From contig NZ_RDSD01000004.1 of the NCBI RefSeq assembly GCF_003712195.1, forward strand, positions 1-64,000: DNA of 64,000 nucleotides. The letters run 5' to 3'. Shown in pieces: positions 1-8,806 of the stretch. The notes below the pieces were generated by a model. It was not told the origin of the DNA. It worked only from the letters and a program-made list of their open reading frames with translations, and ran no database searches. This DNA is from Proteiniphilum sp. X52 (GTDB taxonomy: Bacteria > Bacteroidota > Bacteroidia > Bacteroidales > Dysgonomonadaceae). Position numbers and translations under genes: made by a program. Every line of letters begins with the position of its first letter. The stretch's first letter is position 1.

Positions 1-455
1 CGCTTCAACGGTTTGTCCCTCTCTTCAAGGGATATTTCGGTGGAAAAGAAGGCGTCGTCCAACTCGATGGCTCCCTCAAGGGTGTACTCGTCGTCGCGTT
101 TGCCCATCACGTCACGCAGTTTATTGACCATTTCCCATATGGGCTGGTAACGCTTGTGCCCCAGCTGGCGCTGCAGCTCCGCCGCGGAAAAGGAGCCCTT
201 GGTCGCCGTGAGCAGGTGCATGGCCACGAACCAGTAACGGTAAGGCAGGTTGGAGTGCTGCATGACGGTGCCTGAACGCAAGGTTTGGCGTGCGCGACAA
301 CGCTTGCATTCATAGGCCTGCTTGTTTTCCAGCCAATAATGTTCTTTACAATTACAATGACGACAGGTTACTCCCATTTGGTCTCTTTGTTCTTTGAATT
401 TTTTCCGACAGGATTCCTCATCGGGGTAATTTATAGCAAAATCCAGGATATTCAT
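1..455 (-). CDS. IS1595-family transposase, N-terminal 151 residues (runs off the window)
   Basis: This is a DDE-type transposase that moves its insertion sequence. The frame starts at an ATG read from 455 down and is still open at base 1, so the C-terminal half lies outside. A zinc ribbon is seen at C31/C34 and C50/C53, followed by the helical region with the family pattern LRSGTVMQHSNLP at 59-71. The start of the catalytic core follows, with IELDDAFFS at 130-138, where D133 is the probable first catalytic aspartate. GC content is visibly higher than in the flanking SusC fragment, which fits a mobile gene. No stop, frameshift or missing zinc ligand is seen, so the visible part could be active. 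The family is confident from the zinc ribbon plus ISXO2-like core; the subgroup is not known. Confidence 0.88.
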   Translation of the reverse strand, partial: MNILDFAINYPDEESCRKKFKEQRDQMGVTCRHCNCKEHYWLENKQAYECKRCRARQTLRSGTVMQHSNLPYRYWFVAMHLLTATKGSFSAAELQRQLGHKRYQPIWEMVNKLRDVMGKRDDEYTLEGAIELDDAFFSTEISLEERDKPLK

Positions 456-576
456 AGTTTGAATCTTTATATCGTTAGCGATGTAAATATAATGAATATC
501 AGTGAATTGTACAAGTGTTTTTGAAACTTATTTATAACTTTTTCCCGTTAAATTCTTTAGGAATAACTGCGGATAA
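1..576 (-). mobile_element. IS1595-family insertion sequence, 5' part; boundaries unresolved
   Basis: The left edge of the window cuts through an insertion sequence whose transposase reads leftwards. The right end of the element must lie between the transposase start at 455 and the point where SusC homology begins, about 577. The terminal inverted repeat cannot be identified because the other end is outside the window. The interval 456-576 is AT-rich and holds no other gene that I can see. Confidence 0.5.
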
Positions 577-2673
577 TCATTTAATAAAAATATCGGTTAT
601 AATAAGTACACATTCCGTTCCAATATTGATATAAATTTGACCGAGTCCTCCAAAGTCTATTTTGGTATAGAAGGTTTCTATTCAAAAAACACCATGCCTG
701 GGATATCTAACACGGATAATTTATGGCAGGCGCTGGCGCTTTTAACGCCTCTAACTATACCAAAAGTATATTCTACAGGACATATTCCTTCTTTCAACTC
801 TACAGCGGGTTATGCCGGAGGATTTAATAATTTTTCTCCTTTTGTCGCATTGAATCATACAGGTATTTACACGAAAGAGCAGGGTAATCTGCAGGGCACC
901 ATTGCCATTGAGCAGGATTTTTCCCCACTTATCAAAGGCCTGAAAATGCGGGCACAGGGAGCTTATACGGCAACAAGTTATTTTGATGAGCTTAGACGCA
1001 CAATCCCGGAAATGTATTACGCAACCGGAAGAAATGTGGATGGTTCCTTAAGGATGTTGAGAACATTTCAAGCAGTGCAGACTATGTATAGCAGTGGTCA
1101 AGACCAATATCGAAAGTTCTTTCTCGAATCGAATATTACTTATGAAAATGTATTTGATGAAAACCACCGGCTTTCCGGCTTGCTTTATTATTACATTAGC
1201 GACCATAAGCAAGTATCATCGATACCTACCTATGCGCAGACCTTGCCTTCCAGTTTGGCCGCTCTGCCTATAAGATATCAGGGCTTGTCCGGAAGGATAA
1301 CTTACGGCTATCGCGACACATATTTGTTAGACTTGAATTTTGGTTATACCGGTTCGGAAAATTTTCAACCCGGCAGACAATATGGGTTTTTCCCTTCTAT
1401 GGCTATAGGCTGGATACCCACACAATACGATTTCGTCAAAAATGGAGTGCCTTGGCTGAATTTTTTCAAAGTAAGATTTTCACATGGTAGTGTTGGCAAT
1501 GATCGTATCACAGGCAATAGAAGATTTGCATATCTGACAACTTTCGATTATACCGGTGCCGGATGGGGAGGCACCACCGGTATAAATGAAAATCTTGTCG
1601 GTGCCGATAATCTGGAATGGGAAAAAGCCATTAAAAGCGATTTAGGGATTGAGTCTCAACTTTTTAAACAAAGATTGTCTTTTACAGTGGATTTCTTTAA
1701 TGATAAGCGTGACGGTATATTCCAACAGCGTACGCAAGTGCCGGGTTATATCGGAGCAGTCAATATGCCTTATGGAAATGTGGGAAGTATGGTCAGTTAT
1801 GGTTCAGATGGAAATATAACATACCTGCAGCCGGTTACTGATAATCTCAGTTTTACCGTAAGAGGTAATTTCACCTATTCTCGCAACGAAGTGAAAAACT
1901 GGGAACAAGTGGTGCAAAAATATGACTATCAGTACAATAATGGTTGGCCCAATGGGACTGTAAGAGGGTTCAAGTCATTGGGGCTTTTCCGCGATGAGGC
2001 GGACGTCGCCGCGAGTGCGACTCAATTTGGAACGGTTTTGCCCGGTGACATAAAATATAAAGATATCAACGCTGATGGTAAGATTGATGATTATGACAAA
2101 ATACCTCTCTCTTTGCAAAATAATTTTCCTTCGTTAATGTATGGATTTGGAGGGGAAATATCGTATAAAGATTGGACTTTTGGTTTTCTTTTCAAAGGGA
2201 CAGGAAAAATGGAATATTATCATGTGGGAATTCATGACTCCAGATTAGGGGGCAATAATGGCATAGGATATATACCTTTTCATGACCAGGAAATGGGTAA
2301 TGTGCTGTCCATCGTAGCTGATCAATCTAATCGTTGGACTCCCGCGTCTTACTCGGGTAATCCCGCCACTGAAAATCCGAATGCAATGTTTCCTCGTTTA
2401 ACCTATGGTTATAATGAAAATAACTCCAAATTATCTGATTTCTGGAAACGCGATGGCAGGTATTTAAGATTACAGGAAGTATCGGCATCGTATAAAATGA
2501 AACTTCAAAAATTGAAAAAAATAGGTATATCATCTATTGAATTTCAACTAGTAGGATCCAACCTGTATACATGGGATAAAGTAGGAATTTATCACCCAGA
2601 ACAGGCTTGGCGGAATGGTATTATTTATCCAATACCCGCTCAATATTCTTTCCAATTATATATTCATTTATAA
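577..2673 (+). pseudogene. SusC/RagA-family TonB-dependent outer-membrane receptor, 5'-truncated
   Basis: SusC proteins are TonB-dependent outer-membrane channels that import oligosaccharides together with a SusD lipoprotein. The open frame begins just after a stop at 574-576 and reads about 698 residues, whereas intact members have about 1000-1100. Signal peptide, carboxypeptidase-regulatory domain, TonB box and plug domain are all missing. What remains is beta-barrel: the segment YNKYTFRSNIDINLT is a classical early-barrel motif, and the C-terminus ends in an aromatic beta strand at the usual place. A TTG at 637 could serve as a start but would give no export signal. The IS1595 element immediately upstream is the likely cause of the loss. 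SusD follows 10 bp later. A slight possibility of recoding just upstream (GITADNH in another frame at 561-581) suggests a few more barrel residues before a frameshift. Confidence 0.85.
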
Positions 2674-2683
2674 AAAAGACAAA

Positions 2684-4729
2684 ATGAAAAAAACACTTAT
2701 AAACTTATTTTTAATTATACCGTTTTTTTGTCTGATTCTAATATCTCAGTCATGTAAGGATTTCTTAGATATTAGTGAGTATTCCCGCGACTTATTGACA
2801 TACGATTCCATCTTTTCCAATAAAGACAATTTAGAAGCATATCTATGGGGAGCCGCGGCCCAACTTCCTCTGGAAGGCGCCATTTGGGGTAATGGTTCTG
2901 CTCAGGGAAAGTCTTTTCCCGGAATAGCGTGCTCCGACGAAGGTTTTATACAATGGATTTCCGCGGGATGGCAGTCAGGCCAATTAATACAAGGTATGAT
3001 TAACGCGGACAACGTGGCCGGTACCAATATGTATATATGGGATCAGATGTATAAGATTATTCGCAAGGTCAACATACTTATTGCTAATATCCATTTATGC
3101 GAGGGGCTTACTACACTTCAGCGGAATGAATACTTAGGATATGCCCGTTTTCTTAGAGCATATGCTTATTGGCATATTTTATCGGTGCACGGACCTGTAA
3201 TTTTGGTCGGCGATCAGGTATATGAAACGAATATGACGCCTGACTATTATGTAATTGAAAGGGCTACTTATGACGAGTCGGTTGAATATATCTGCTCTGA
3301 GATGGAAAGTGCGGCGCCTTTTATTCCGGTTTCCGTTCCTATATCATATTTTGGAAGACCCACAAGAGGCTCTGTTTACGGTATGATTGCCCGAATACGT
3401 TTGCAACACGCGAGTCCGTTATTTAACGGAGGGGGCGGAGCTTCAGGAGATGCCGGAAATTCCGCAAGACTATATTTTAACACCTGGACAAGAGCATCTG
3501 ACGGGAAACATTATGTAAATCAGGAATATGATGAGCGCCGATGGGCATTAGCAGCTTATGCCGCCAAGAGAGTAATGGATATGAATACCTATTCGTTGCA
3601 TATTTATGAAGCAGACCTGTTTACTCCCGATTTACCTGCCAATATGCCGAATAAGGAGAATTATCCCAATGGCCCCGGAGGTATTGATCCATATCGGTCT
3701 TATTCCGATATGTTTACCGGAGAAAGTCTTGCTGCCAATAATCCCGAATTTGTGTGGGGAAGAATGGATGCTTCTGTGAGAGAATACACCCGTCACAGTT
3801 TTCCTAAAGAATTTGGAGGTTATGGAGGAATGGCATTAACTCAAAAGGTGGTGGATGCTTTTTATATGGCTGATGGAAGCGATCCGGTCGCACCGGGAAC
3901 GGCCGATTGCCCTTACGACGAAACAGGTTTTATGACAGGAATTAAATCTTTTTCAGGATATCAGTTAGGCGGAGGCCCCCCGGTTTTTAACATGTATGTA
4001 AACAGAGAAGCGCGGTTTTATGCCTGTGTGGGCTTCAGTCAATGTTTTTGGCCCATGTCGTCAACTACCGAATCAGGAAAATACAATCAATATTTCGGAT
4101 ACGCCGCTGACGATAACGCCGGAAAATACCAGTCTGTGGGGAATGTCGAAGATTACACTACAACGGGATATGTTTCAAAAAAGTATATTCATCGTGACGA
4201 TGCTTTTTCAGGGACTAATGCGGCACGCTTGAATAAACCATTTGGAATTATCAGGTATGCTGAGATTCTGCTTTCTTATGCAGAGGCTTTGAATAATTTG
4301 ACTCAGACCTGGACTATTGAGGGGAGTGACGGGGTGGAATATGTTTTTTCACGGGATGAAAACGAAATAGCCAAAGCTTTCAATCTGGTCCGATATAGAG
4401 CGGGGTTACCCGGTTTAACCGCTGCTCAGCTCGCGAGTAAAGAGCTTATGTTTAATGCTATTGAAAGGGAACGTATGATAGAGTTCCTGCATGAGAATAG
4501 ACGGTATTACGATATCAGGCGTTGGGGGATTTACCTGAATAGGGATTCCGAGCCAATAGAGGGAATGGATATCGAAGGTAAACGAAGCGACGGCACATAT
4601 TATCACCGTGTAAGGTTAAATAACCTTAGGGCGAGAAGCCGTGTTACAGACAAAAAAATGATTTGGCTGCCTATAAGTACAACAGAAATTAAAAAGGTAC
4701 CCACAATATCTCAGAATCCGGGTTGGTAA
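2684..4729 (+). CDS. SusD/RagB-family nutrient-binding outer-membrane lipoprotein
   Basis: SusD-like proteins sit on the cell surface, cap the SusC channel and bind the glycan. The ATG at 2684 is chosen over upstream in-frame codons because it gives a clean lipoprotein signal: MKKTLI, a hydrophobic run and a lipobox LISQSC. The mature 681-residue precursor starts CKDFLDISEY, typical of the family. Further marks are the RAYAYWHILSVHGPVIL segment near residue 150 (helical TPR-like region), RPTRGSVYGMIARIRL near 220, and the C-terminal ERERMIEFLHENRRYYDIRRW block that is a hallmark of SusD. It is intact although its SusC partner is truncated. The three genes SusC, SusD and the following lipoprotein are tightly spaced and were probably one transcript. 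Confidence 0.95.
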   Translation: MKKTLINLFLIIPFFCLILISQSCKDFLDISEYSRDLLTYDSIFSNKDNLEAYLWGAAAQLPLEGAIWGNGSAQGKSFPGIACSDEGFIQWISAGWQSGQLIQGMINADNVAGTNMYIWDQMYKIIRKVNILIANIHLCEGLTTLQRNEYLGYARFLRAYAYWHILSVHGPVILVGDQVYETNMTPDYYVIERATYDESVEYICSEMESAAPFIPVSVPISYFGRPTRGSVYGMIARIRLQHASPLFNGGGGASGDAGNSARLYFNTWTRASDGKHYVNQEYDERRWALAAYAAKRVMDMNTYSLHIYEADLFTPDLPANMPNKENYPNGPGGIDPYRSYSDMFTGESLAANNPEFVWGRMDASVREYTRHSFPKEFGGYGGMALTQKVVDAFYMADGSDPVAPGTADCPYDETGFMTGIKSFSGYQLGGGPPVFNMYVNREARFYACVGFSQCFWPMSSTTESGKYNQYFGYAADDNAGKYQSVGNVEDYTTTGYVSKKYIHRDDAFSGTNAARLNKPFGIIRYAEILLSYAEALNNLTQTWTIEGSDGVEYVFSRDENEIAKAFNLVRYRAGLPGLTAAQLASKELMFNAIERERMIEFLHENRRYYDIRRWGIYLNRDSEPIEGMDIEGKRSDGTYYHRVRLNNLRARSRVTDKKMIWLPISTTEIKKVPTISQNPGW

Positions 4730-4748
4730 TTCTTTAAATAATGTGAAA

Positions 4749-5678
4749 ATGAAGCATTTAATAAAGATAGTTATATTGATTTCATGCTTTTTAATGTCGG
4801 CATGTAATATCTACGAACAGTTCAAAGAAGAGTTGTATAAGAATGTGTTTTGTCTTGTTTCAGGTTCAGACAATATTTATTCAGTATCTATTCCGTTTGA
4901 TGACGAGGTTTATGAAGGTTTTGTATCTATCTATTGTGGCGGTACTAATCCGGTAACAAACGACGTGACTATTGAATTGGAATACGATTTGGAAAGCATA
5001 CAAGAATATAATGAACTTACATTTGATCTTGATGTTTCGCGGTACGCCAAGTGGCTTGATCAGTCTAAATATGAAATACAAACATTCTCTGCAACAATGA
5101 AGGCGGGTCAAGAAGATCCTTATGTAACAATTCCGATAAGAATTTTCACAGAAGGTATCACTCCCGACACCATATTTTTTATCCCTTTGAAGATAAAAAG
5201 CATTACTGATGGATATGATGTGAATCCTGAAATGAATAAACTGCTGTATAGACCTTTTGTTGAGAATAAATATGCCGGAACTATGACACAGACAATTTAT
5301 GGTTTGCGGGGAAAACGAAATGGTGTTGAAATAACAGGTTCAAAAAATGCCTATCCATTAGCCGCCAATCAGATAAGAATCACGGTGGAGAAGTATACGG
5401 AATTAGACGGCAATAGTCGTGTAAACCTGGATTTGATTAATAAGTATAGTATCAAACTTACAGTGAATAGTGACAATACTGTAACGATAGAACCTTATGG
5501 TACAATTGAAATCGAACAATTAGGAGACCCTGAAGACAACAGATTGGAAATTAAAGATTTGACACGTTTTTATTTATCTTATCGTTATCGCACATTAGAA
5601 ACTCCGGCAACTGAAGAGAATGATGCTGTATATAGCAGTTGGGTTGAAGTTGAAGAAGTCTTGAGAAGACAAAATTGA
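4749..5678 (+). CDS. DUF1735/DUF4361-type surface lipoprotein of the SusCD locus
   Basis: Lipoproteins of this type commonly follow SusD in polysaccharide utilization loci and are thought to be surface glycan-binding proteins; no enzymatic function is known. The ATG at 4749 is preferred to the GTG at 4743. It gives MKHLIKIVILISCFLMSAC, a signal peptide with lipobox cysteine, and a 309-residue product. The N-terminal half (about 20-150) is a beta-rich domain with a VTNDVTIELEYD stretch resembling DUF1735, and the C-terminal half (about 175-300) with YAGTMTQTIYG resembles DUF4361. It starts 19 bp after SusD stops, so it is in the same operon. The domain assignment rests on overall pattern and position, not on catalytic residues. 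Confidence 0.72.
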   Translation: MKHLIKIVILISCFLMSACNIYEQFKEELYKNVFCLVSGSDNIYSVSIPFDDEVYEGFVSIYCGGTNPVTNDVTIELEYDLESIQEYNELTFDLDVSRYAKWLDQSKYEIQTFSATMKAGQEDPYVTIPIRIFTEGITPDTIFFIPLKIKSITDGYDVNPEMNKLLYRPFVENKYAGTMTQTIYGLRGKRNGVEITGSKNAYPLAANQIRITVEKYTELDGNSRVNLDLINKYSIKLTVNSDNTVTIEPYGTIEIEQLGDPEDNRLEIKDLTRFYLSYRYRTLETPATEENDAVYSSWVEVEEVLRRQN

Positions 5679-5824
5679 GTAGAATTTTCACTGACTTCGC
5701 CAATGGTCTCCTGAACGGTTTTAACCGCTTTAGAAAGTGAAGGTGGAGACAACTTCAGGTCACTGGGGTTTACGATAATCTCCCCCCATGTCAAATCGCT
5801 TAGTATTTATATCATTTCGAATGA

Positions 5825-5855
5825 TTTACAAAATCGAAATAATGTTTTATTTTTG
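5825..5855 (+). promoter_or_regulatory. Putative Bacteroidota promoter of the GH78 gene cluster
   Basis: TATTTTTG at 5848-5855 matches the TAnnTTTG (-7) consensus, and TTTA at 5825-5828, 19 bp upstream, is a three-of-four match to the -33 TTTG box. Transcription would begin near 5862, giving a leader of about 55 nt before the first rhamnosidase. The rest of 5679-5824 contains no gene that I can support. Confidence 0.55.
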
Positions 5856-5915
5856 TGAGATATAGTTTCTTGTGCCGGAATTAAGCAATAATGCCACCAT
5901 ACAAAAGACAACAAC

Positions 5916-8645
5916 ATGTTCTTATTAAACCGACTAACTGCTTCACACAAGTTTCAAAGGCCCGGAATTTTAATTATTCTGTCAACCTTTCTATTCTGTG
6001 GTCACAATACAGCCTATGGAAATGACATTCATCCGCTCAGGATCACAAAACTCAGCTGCGAGTACCAACAAAATCCGCTCCTGGTTGTTTCAGACACCCC
6101 TCTTTTCGGATGGCAGTTGCAATCGGATCAACAGGAAGCAGCTCAATCTGCCTACACCATAGAGATTTATACCCGTATCAAAGGCAAAGAAGCAAAAATA
6201 TGGGATTCCGGAAAAGTCCAATCCGGTCAAAGCCAACGGGTAAAATACCATGGCTTGGAAACATTGGAAAGGGGAAGGGTGTACCGGTGGAGAGTCAAAG
6301 CCTGGGATACCCGGAATAACTCTTCGGAATGGAGTGATATGAACAGCTTCCGGATGGCTCCTTCGGAGACGGAATTAAAAGCCGAATGGATCGGAGCGAT
6401 CGACAAGAAAGATGCCCATATCCCGGAAGGAAGAACCTATCATGCGCTGGCTGCCTCATCGGAAGCGGCGGAAAAATGGCGGAATACCCATCCCCTTTCC
6501 AAAAGAAGCATCTATCTGAGAAAAGAATTTTCCGTCGACAAGAAAATAAATGAGGCAATTATCTATGTCAGTGGATTAGGGCATTACGAACTGTCGCTAA
6601 ACGGGAAAAAAGTGGGTGACTCCCAGTTTGATCCGATGTGGAGCGATTACGACAAGACTATCTATTATAATGCCTATGATGTGACTCATTCCCTGCAACA
6701 GGATAATGCTATCGGAGTACTGTTGGGAAACGGATTCTTTAATCAGCAGGGTGGCCGGTACATAAAAATGCAGGTGAGTTTTGGTCCTCCCACCCTGTTT
6801 TTCAAACTACATATAACTTATACGGATGGGACAAAGCAGGAAATCCCTTCGGACGAAAGTTGGAAATACTCCTTAAGCCCCCTTGTTTTCAATGATATGT
6901 ATGGTGGAGAGGATTACGATGCAAGGCTGGAGCGGAAAGGATGGGATAGTTATGGATTCGATGAGTCGGATTGGCTGCCGGTAGTCGTGCAAAACGCCCC
7001 CAATGGCCGCCTGACTCCACAGGTCACTGCTTCCGTTAAAATAATGGAAACATACACACCGAAGTCGGTGAGAAAGGTGGGTGATGCATATGTCTTCGAT
7101 ATGGGACAAAACCTGTCGGGTTTTCCAATGATCAAAGTCTCGGGAAAATCAGGGGACAAAGTCAGGTTAACAGTAGGTGAAAACATTCACCAGGACGGCT
7201 CTGTAAATCAATCACAATCGGGATCGCCCTATTATTATGAATACACTTTAAGAGGAGACAAGGAAGAGACATGGCGTCCCCGTTTCTCCTACTACGGTTA
7301 TAAATATATTCAGGCAGATGGTGTTAAACCGGAAGAGGTACAGTCTCATTTCGTATATAATTCGAGCGTTCAAACAGGTCGTTTTCGCTGTTCCAATGAG
7401 ATATTCAATGAGGCTCACCGGCTTATTGTCAACGCGATCAAAAGTAATATGCACGCAGTGTTTACCGATTGCCCCCACCGCGAAAAACTCGGATGGCTGG
7501 AACAGGTACATCTGAATGGTCCGGGATTGTTTTACAATTTTGACCTGACCACATTCGCCCCCAAGATCATGCGTGACATACGCGACGCGCAGTTGCCCAA
7601 CGGTCTGGTTCCCGATATAGCTCCCGAATATGTTATTTTCGAAGGAGGATTCCGCGATTCTCCCGAATGGGGAAGTACCGCCGTTTTCCTGCCGTTCATC
7701 TATTACCGGTTCTACGGCGACAAATCACTGATCACGGAATATTATGACGTAATGAAAAGATACGTCGATTACCTTTCTACTACCGCGACCGACCATATTG
7801 TTTCCCACGGACTGGGTGACTGGTGTGATTACCGCAAAGACCAACCCTATGGCCCCTCCCAAAACACCCCGGTACCTTTGTCCGCGTCCACCCATTATTA
7901 TATGGTGGTCGATTATCTGGCACAGGCTGCCGGAATAACAGGCAATGTCAACGATCACACCCATTATGCAAACCTCAGAGAGAAGATAAAAGAGGCATTT
8001 AATAAAGAGTTCTTTGATGAAAACAGTCGGCAATACGGTACGGGGAGCCAGGCATCCAATGCCTTGCCGTTGTTTGCCGGTATTGTGGAACCCGAATACA
8101 AACAGGCTGTGCTGGATAATTTAGTGAAAGATATAGAAGAAAAGGGGTATAGGCTTTCTACGGGGGATGTCGGGAATAGATACCTGTTCCAAGCATTGGC
8201 CGATAACGGATTGAACGAGGTCATGTACAAAATGCATAATCACAGGGAAGTGCCCGGATATGGGTTCCAACTGCAATTCGGCACCACAACCCTGACTGAG
8301 TTATGGGATCCGAGAGACGGGGCATCGTGGAACCATTTCATGATGGGTCAGATTGAAGAGTGGTTCTATAAATCGCTGGCTGGAATAACGACAGAAGACT
8401 ACAGCGGGTTCCAAAACATAGTGATTGCACCTGAACCGGTGGGAGATCTGAAGTTCGTGGAAGCATCCCACGATACTTTGTATGGCACCATCTCCGTCAA
8501 CTGGAGAATCGAGGGCAACCAATTTAAAATGGATTTGTTCGTCCCCCACAATTGCACGGCCAAAGTATATCTTCCGCAACAAGGTGACCACACCTCCGTG
8601 GGGAGCGGACATCACTCGTTTACAACAACACTAATAATGAGCTAA
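5916..8645 (+). CDS. GH78 alpha-L-rhamnosidase, paralog 1
   Basis: GH78 enzymes remove terminal alpha-L-rhamnose with inversion of configuration. The 909-residue protein opens with a signal peptide (hydrophobic run about residues 18-34), so it is exported. Then come a fibronectin-like N-terminal domain with WDSGKV (about 90), the Bac_rhamnosid_N region with GLGHYELSLNGKKVGD (about 220), and the (alpha/alpha)6 catalytic barrel. The general-acid motif is DCPHREKLGW, with D518 and E523. The family's next acidic site, usually GWxGD, reads GWLEQ here. The presumed general base is E795 in TTTLTELWD. A C-terminal beta-sandwich domain closes the protein. The ATG at 5916 is the only start that keeps the signal peptide. 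It is the first of four GH78 genes on this strand and has its own promoter. Confidence 0.93.
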   Translation: MFLLNRLTASHKFQRPGILIILSTFLFCGHNTAYGNDIHPLRITKLSCEYQQNPLLVVSDTPLFGWQLQSDQQEAAQSAYTIEIYTRIKGKEAKIWDSGKVQSGQSQRVKYHGLETLERGRVYRWRVKAWDTRNNSSEWSDMNSFRMAPSETELKAEWIGAIDKKDAHIPEGRTYHALAASSEAAEKWRNTHPLSKRSIYLRKEFSVDKKINEAIIYVSGLGHYELSLNGKKVGDSQFDPMWSDYDKTIYYNAYDVTHSLQQDNAIGVLLGNGFFNQQGGRYIKMQVSFGPPTLFFKLHITYTDGTKQEIPSDESWKYSLSPLVFNDMYGGEDYDARLERKGWDSYGFDESDWLPVVVQNAPNGRLTPQVTASVKIMETYTPKSVRKVGDAYVFDMGQNLSGFPMIKVSGKSGDKVRLTVGENIHQDGSVNQSQSGSPYYYEYTLRGDKEETWRPRFSYYGYKYIQADGVKPEEVQSHFVYNSSVQTGRFRCSNEIFNEAHRLIVNAIKSNMHAVFTDCPHREKLGWLEQVHLNGPGLFYNFDLTTFAPKIMRDIRDAQLPNGLVPDIAPEYVIFEGGFRDSPEWGSTAVFLPFIYYRFYGDKSLITEYYDVMKRYVDYLSTTATDHIVSHGLGDWCDYRKDQPYGPSQNTPVPLSASTHYYMVVDYLAQAAGITGNVNDHTHYANLREKIKEAFNKEFFDENSRQYGTGSQASNALPLFAGIVEPEYKQAVLDNLVKDIEEKGYRLSTGDVGNRYLFQALADNGLNEVMYKMHNHREVPGYGFQLQFGTTTLTELWDPRDGASWNHFMMGQIEEWFYKSLAGITTEDYSGFQNIVIAPEPVGDLKFVEASHDTLYGTISVNWRIEGNQFKMDLFVPHNCTAKVYLPQQGDHTSVGSGHHSFTTTLIMS

Positions 8646-8806
8646 TGTGATAATGTACCAATGTGTCAATTCATTAGTTTGGTGATTTAATGATGAAATC
8701 CTGAATTGAATTAACAATCGACGTAGTCAACATTGGCGTACCCAACAGCTGTTTGGCACATTGGCACATTAGCACATTGGCATATTGGCACATTAATAAA
8801 TTATTT
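8646..8806. repeat. Low-complexity intergenic repeat (TTGGCACAT words)
   Basis: Between rhamnosidases 1 and 2 the DNA repeats a near-identical word, TTGGCACAT or AGCACAT, about five times at 8754-8795. It is preceded by looser copies of the theme (ATGTACCAATGTGTCA near 8652). The repeat keeps a reading frame open upstream of the next gene, which creates a false N-terminal extension. Confidence 0.75.

Noticed and set aside
8753-8806. N-terminal extension of rhamnosidase 2 starting at 8753
   Set aside because: It is encoded by the TTGGCACAT repeats, and the ATG at 8807 starts a proper signal peptide.
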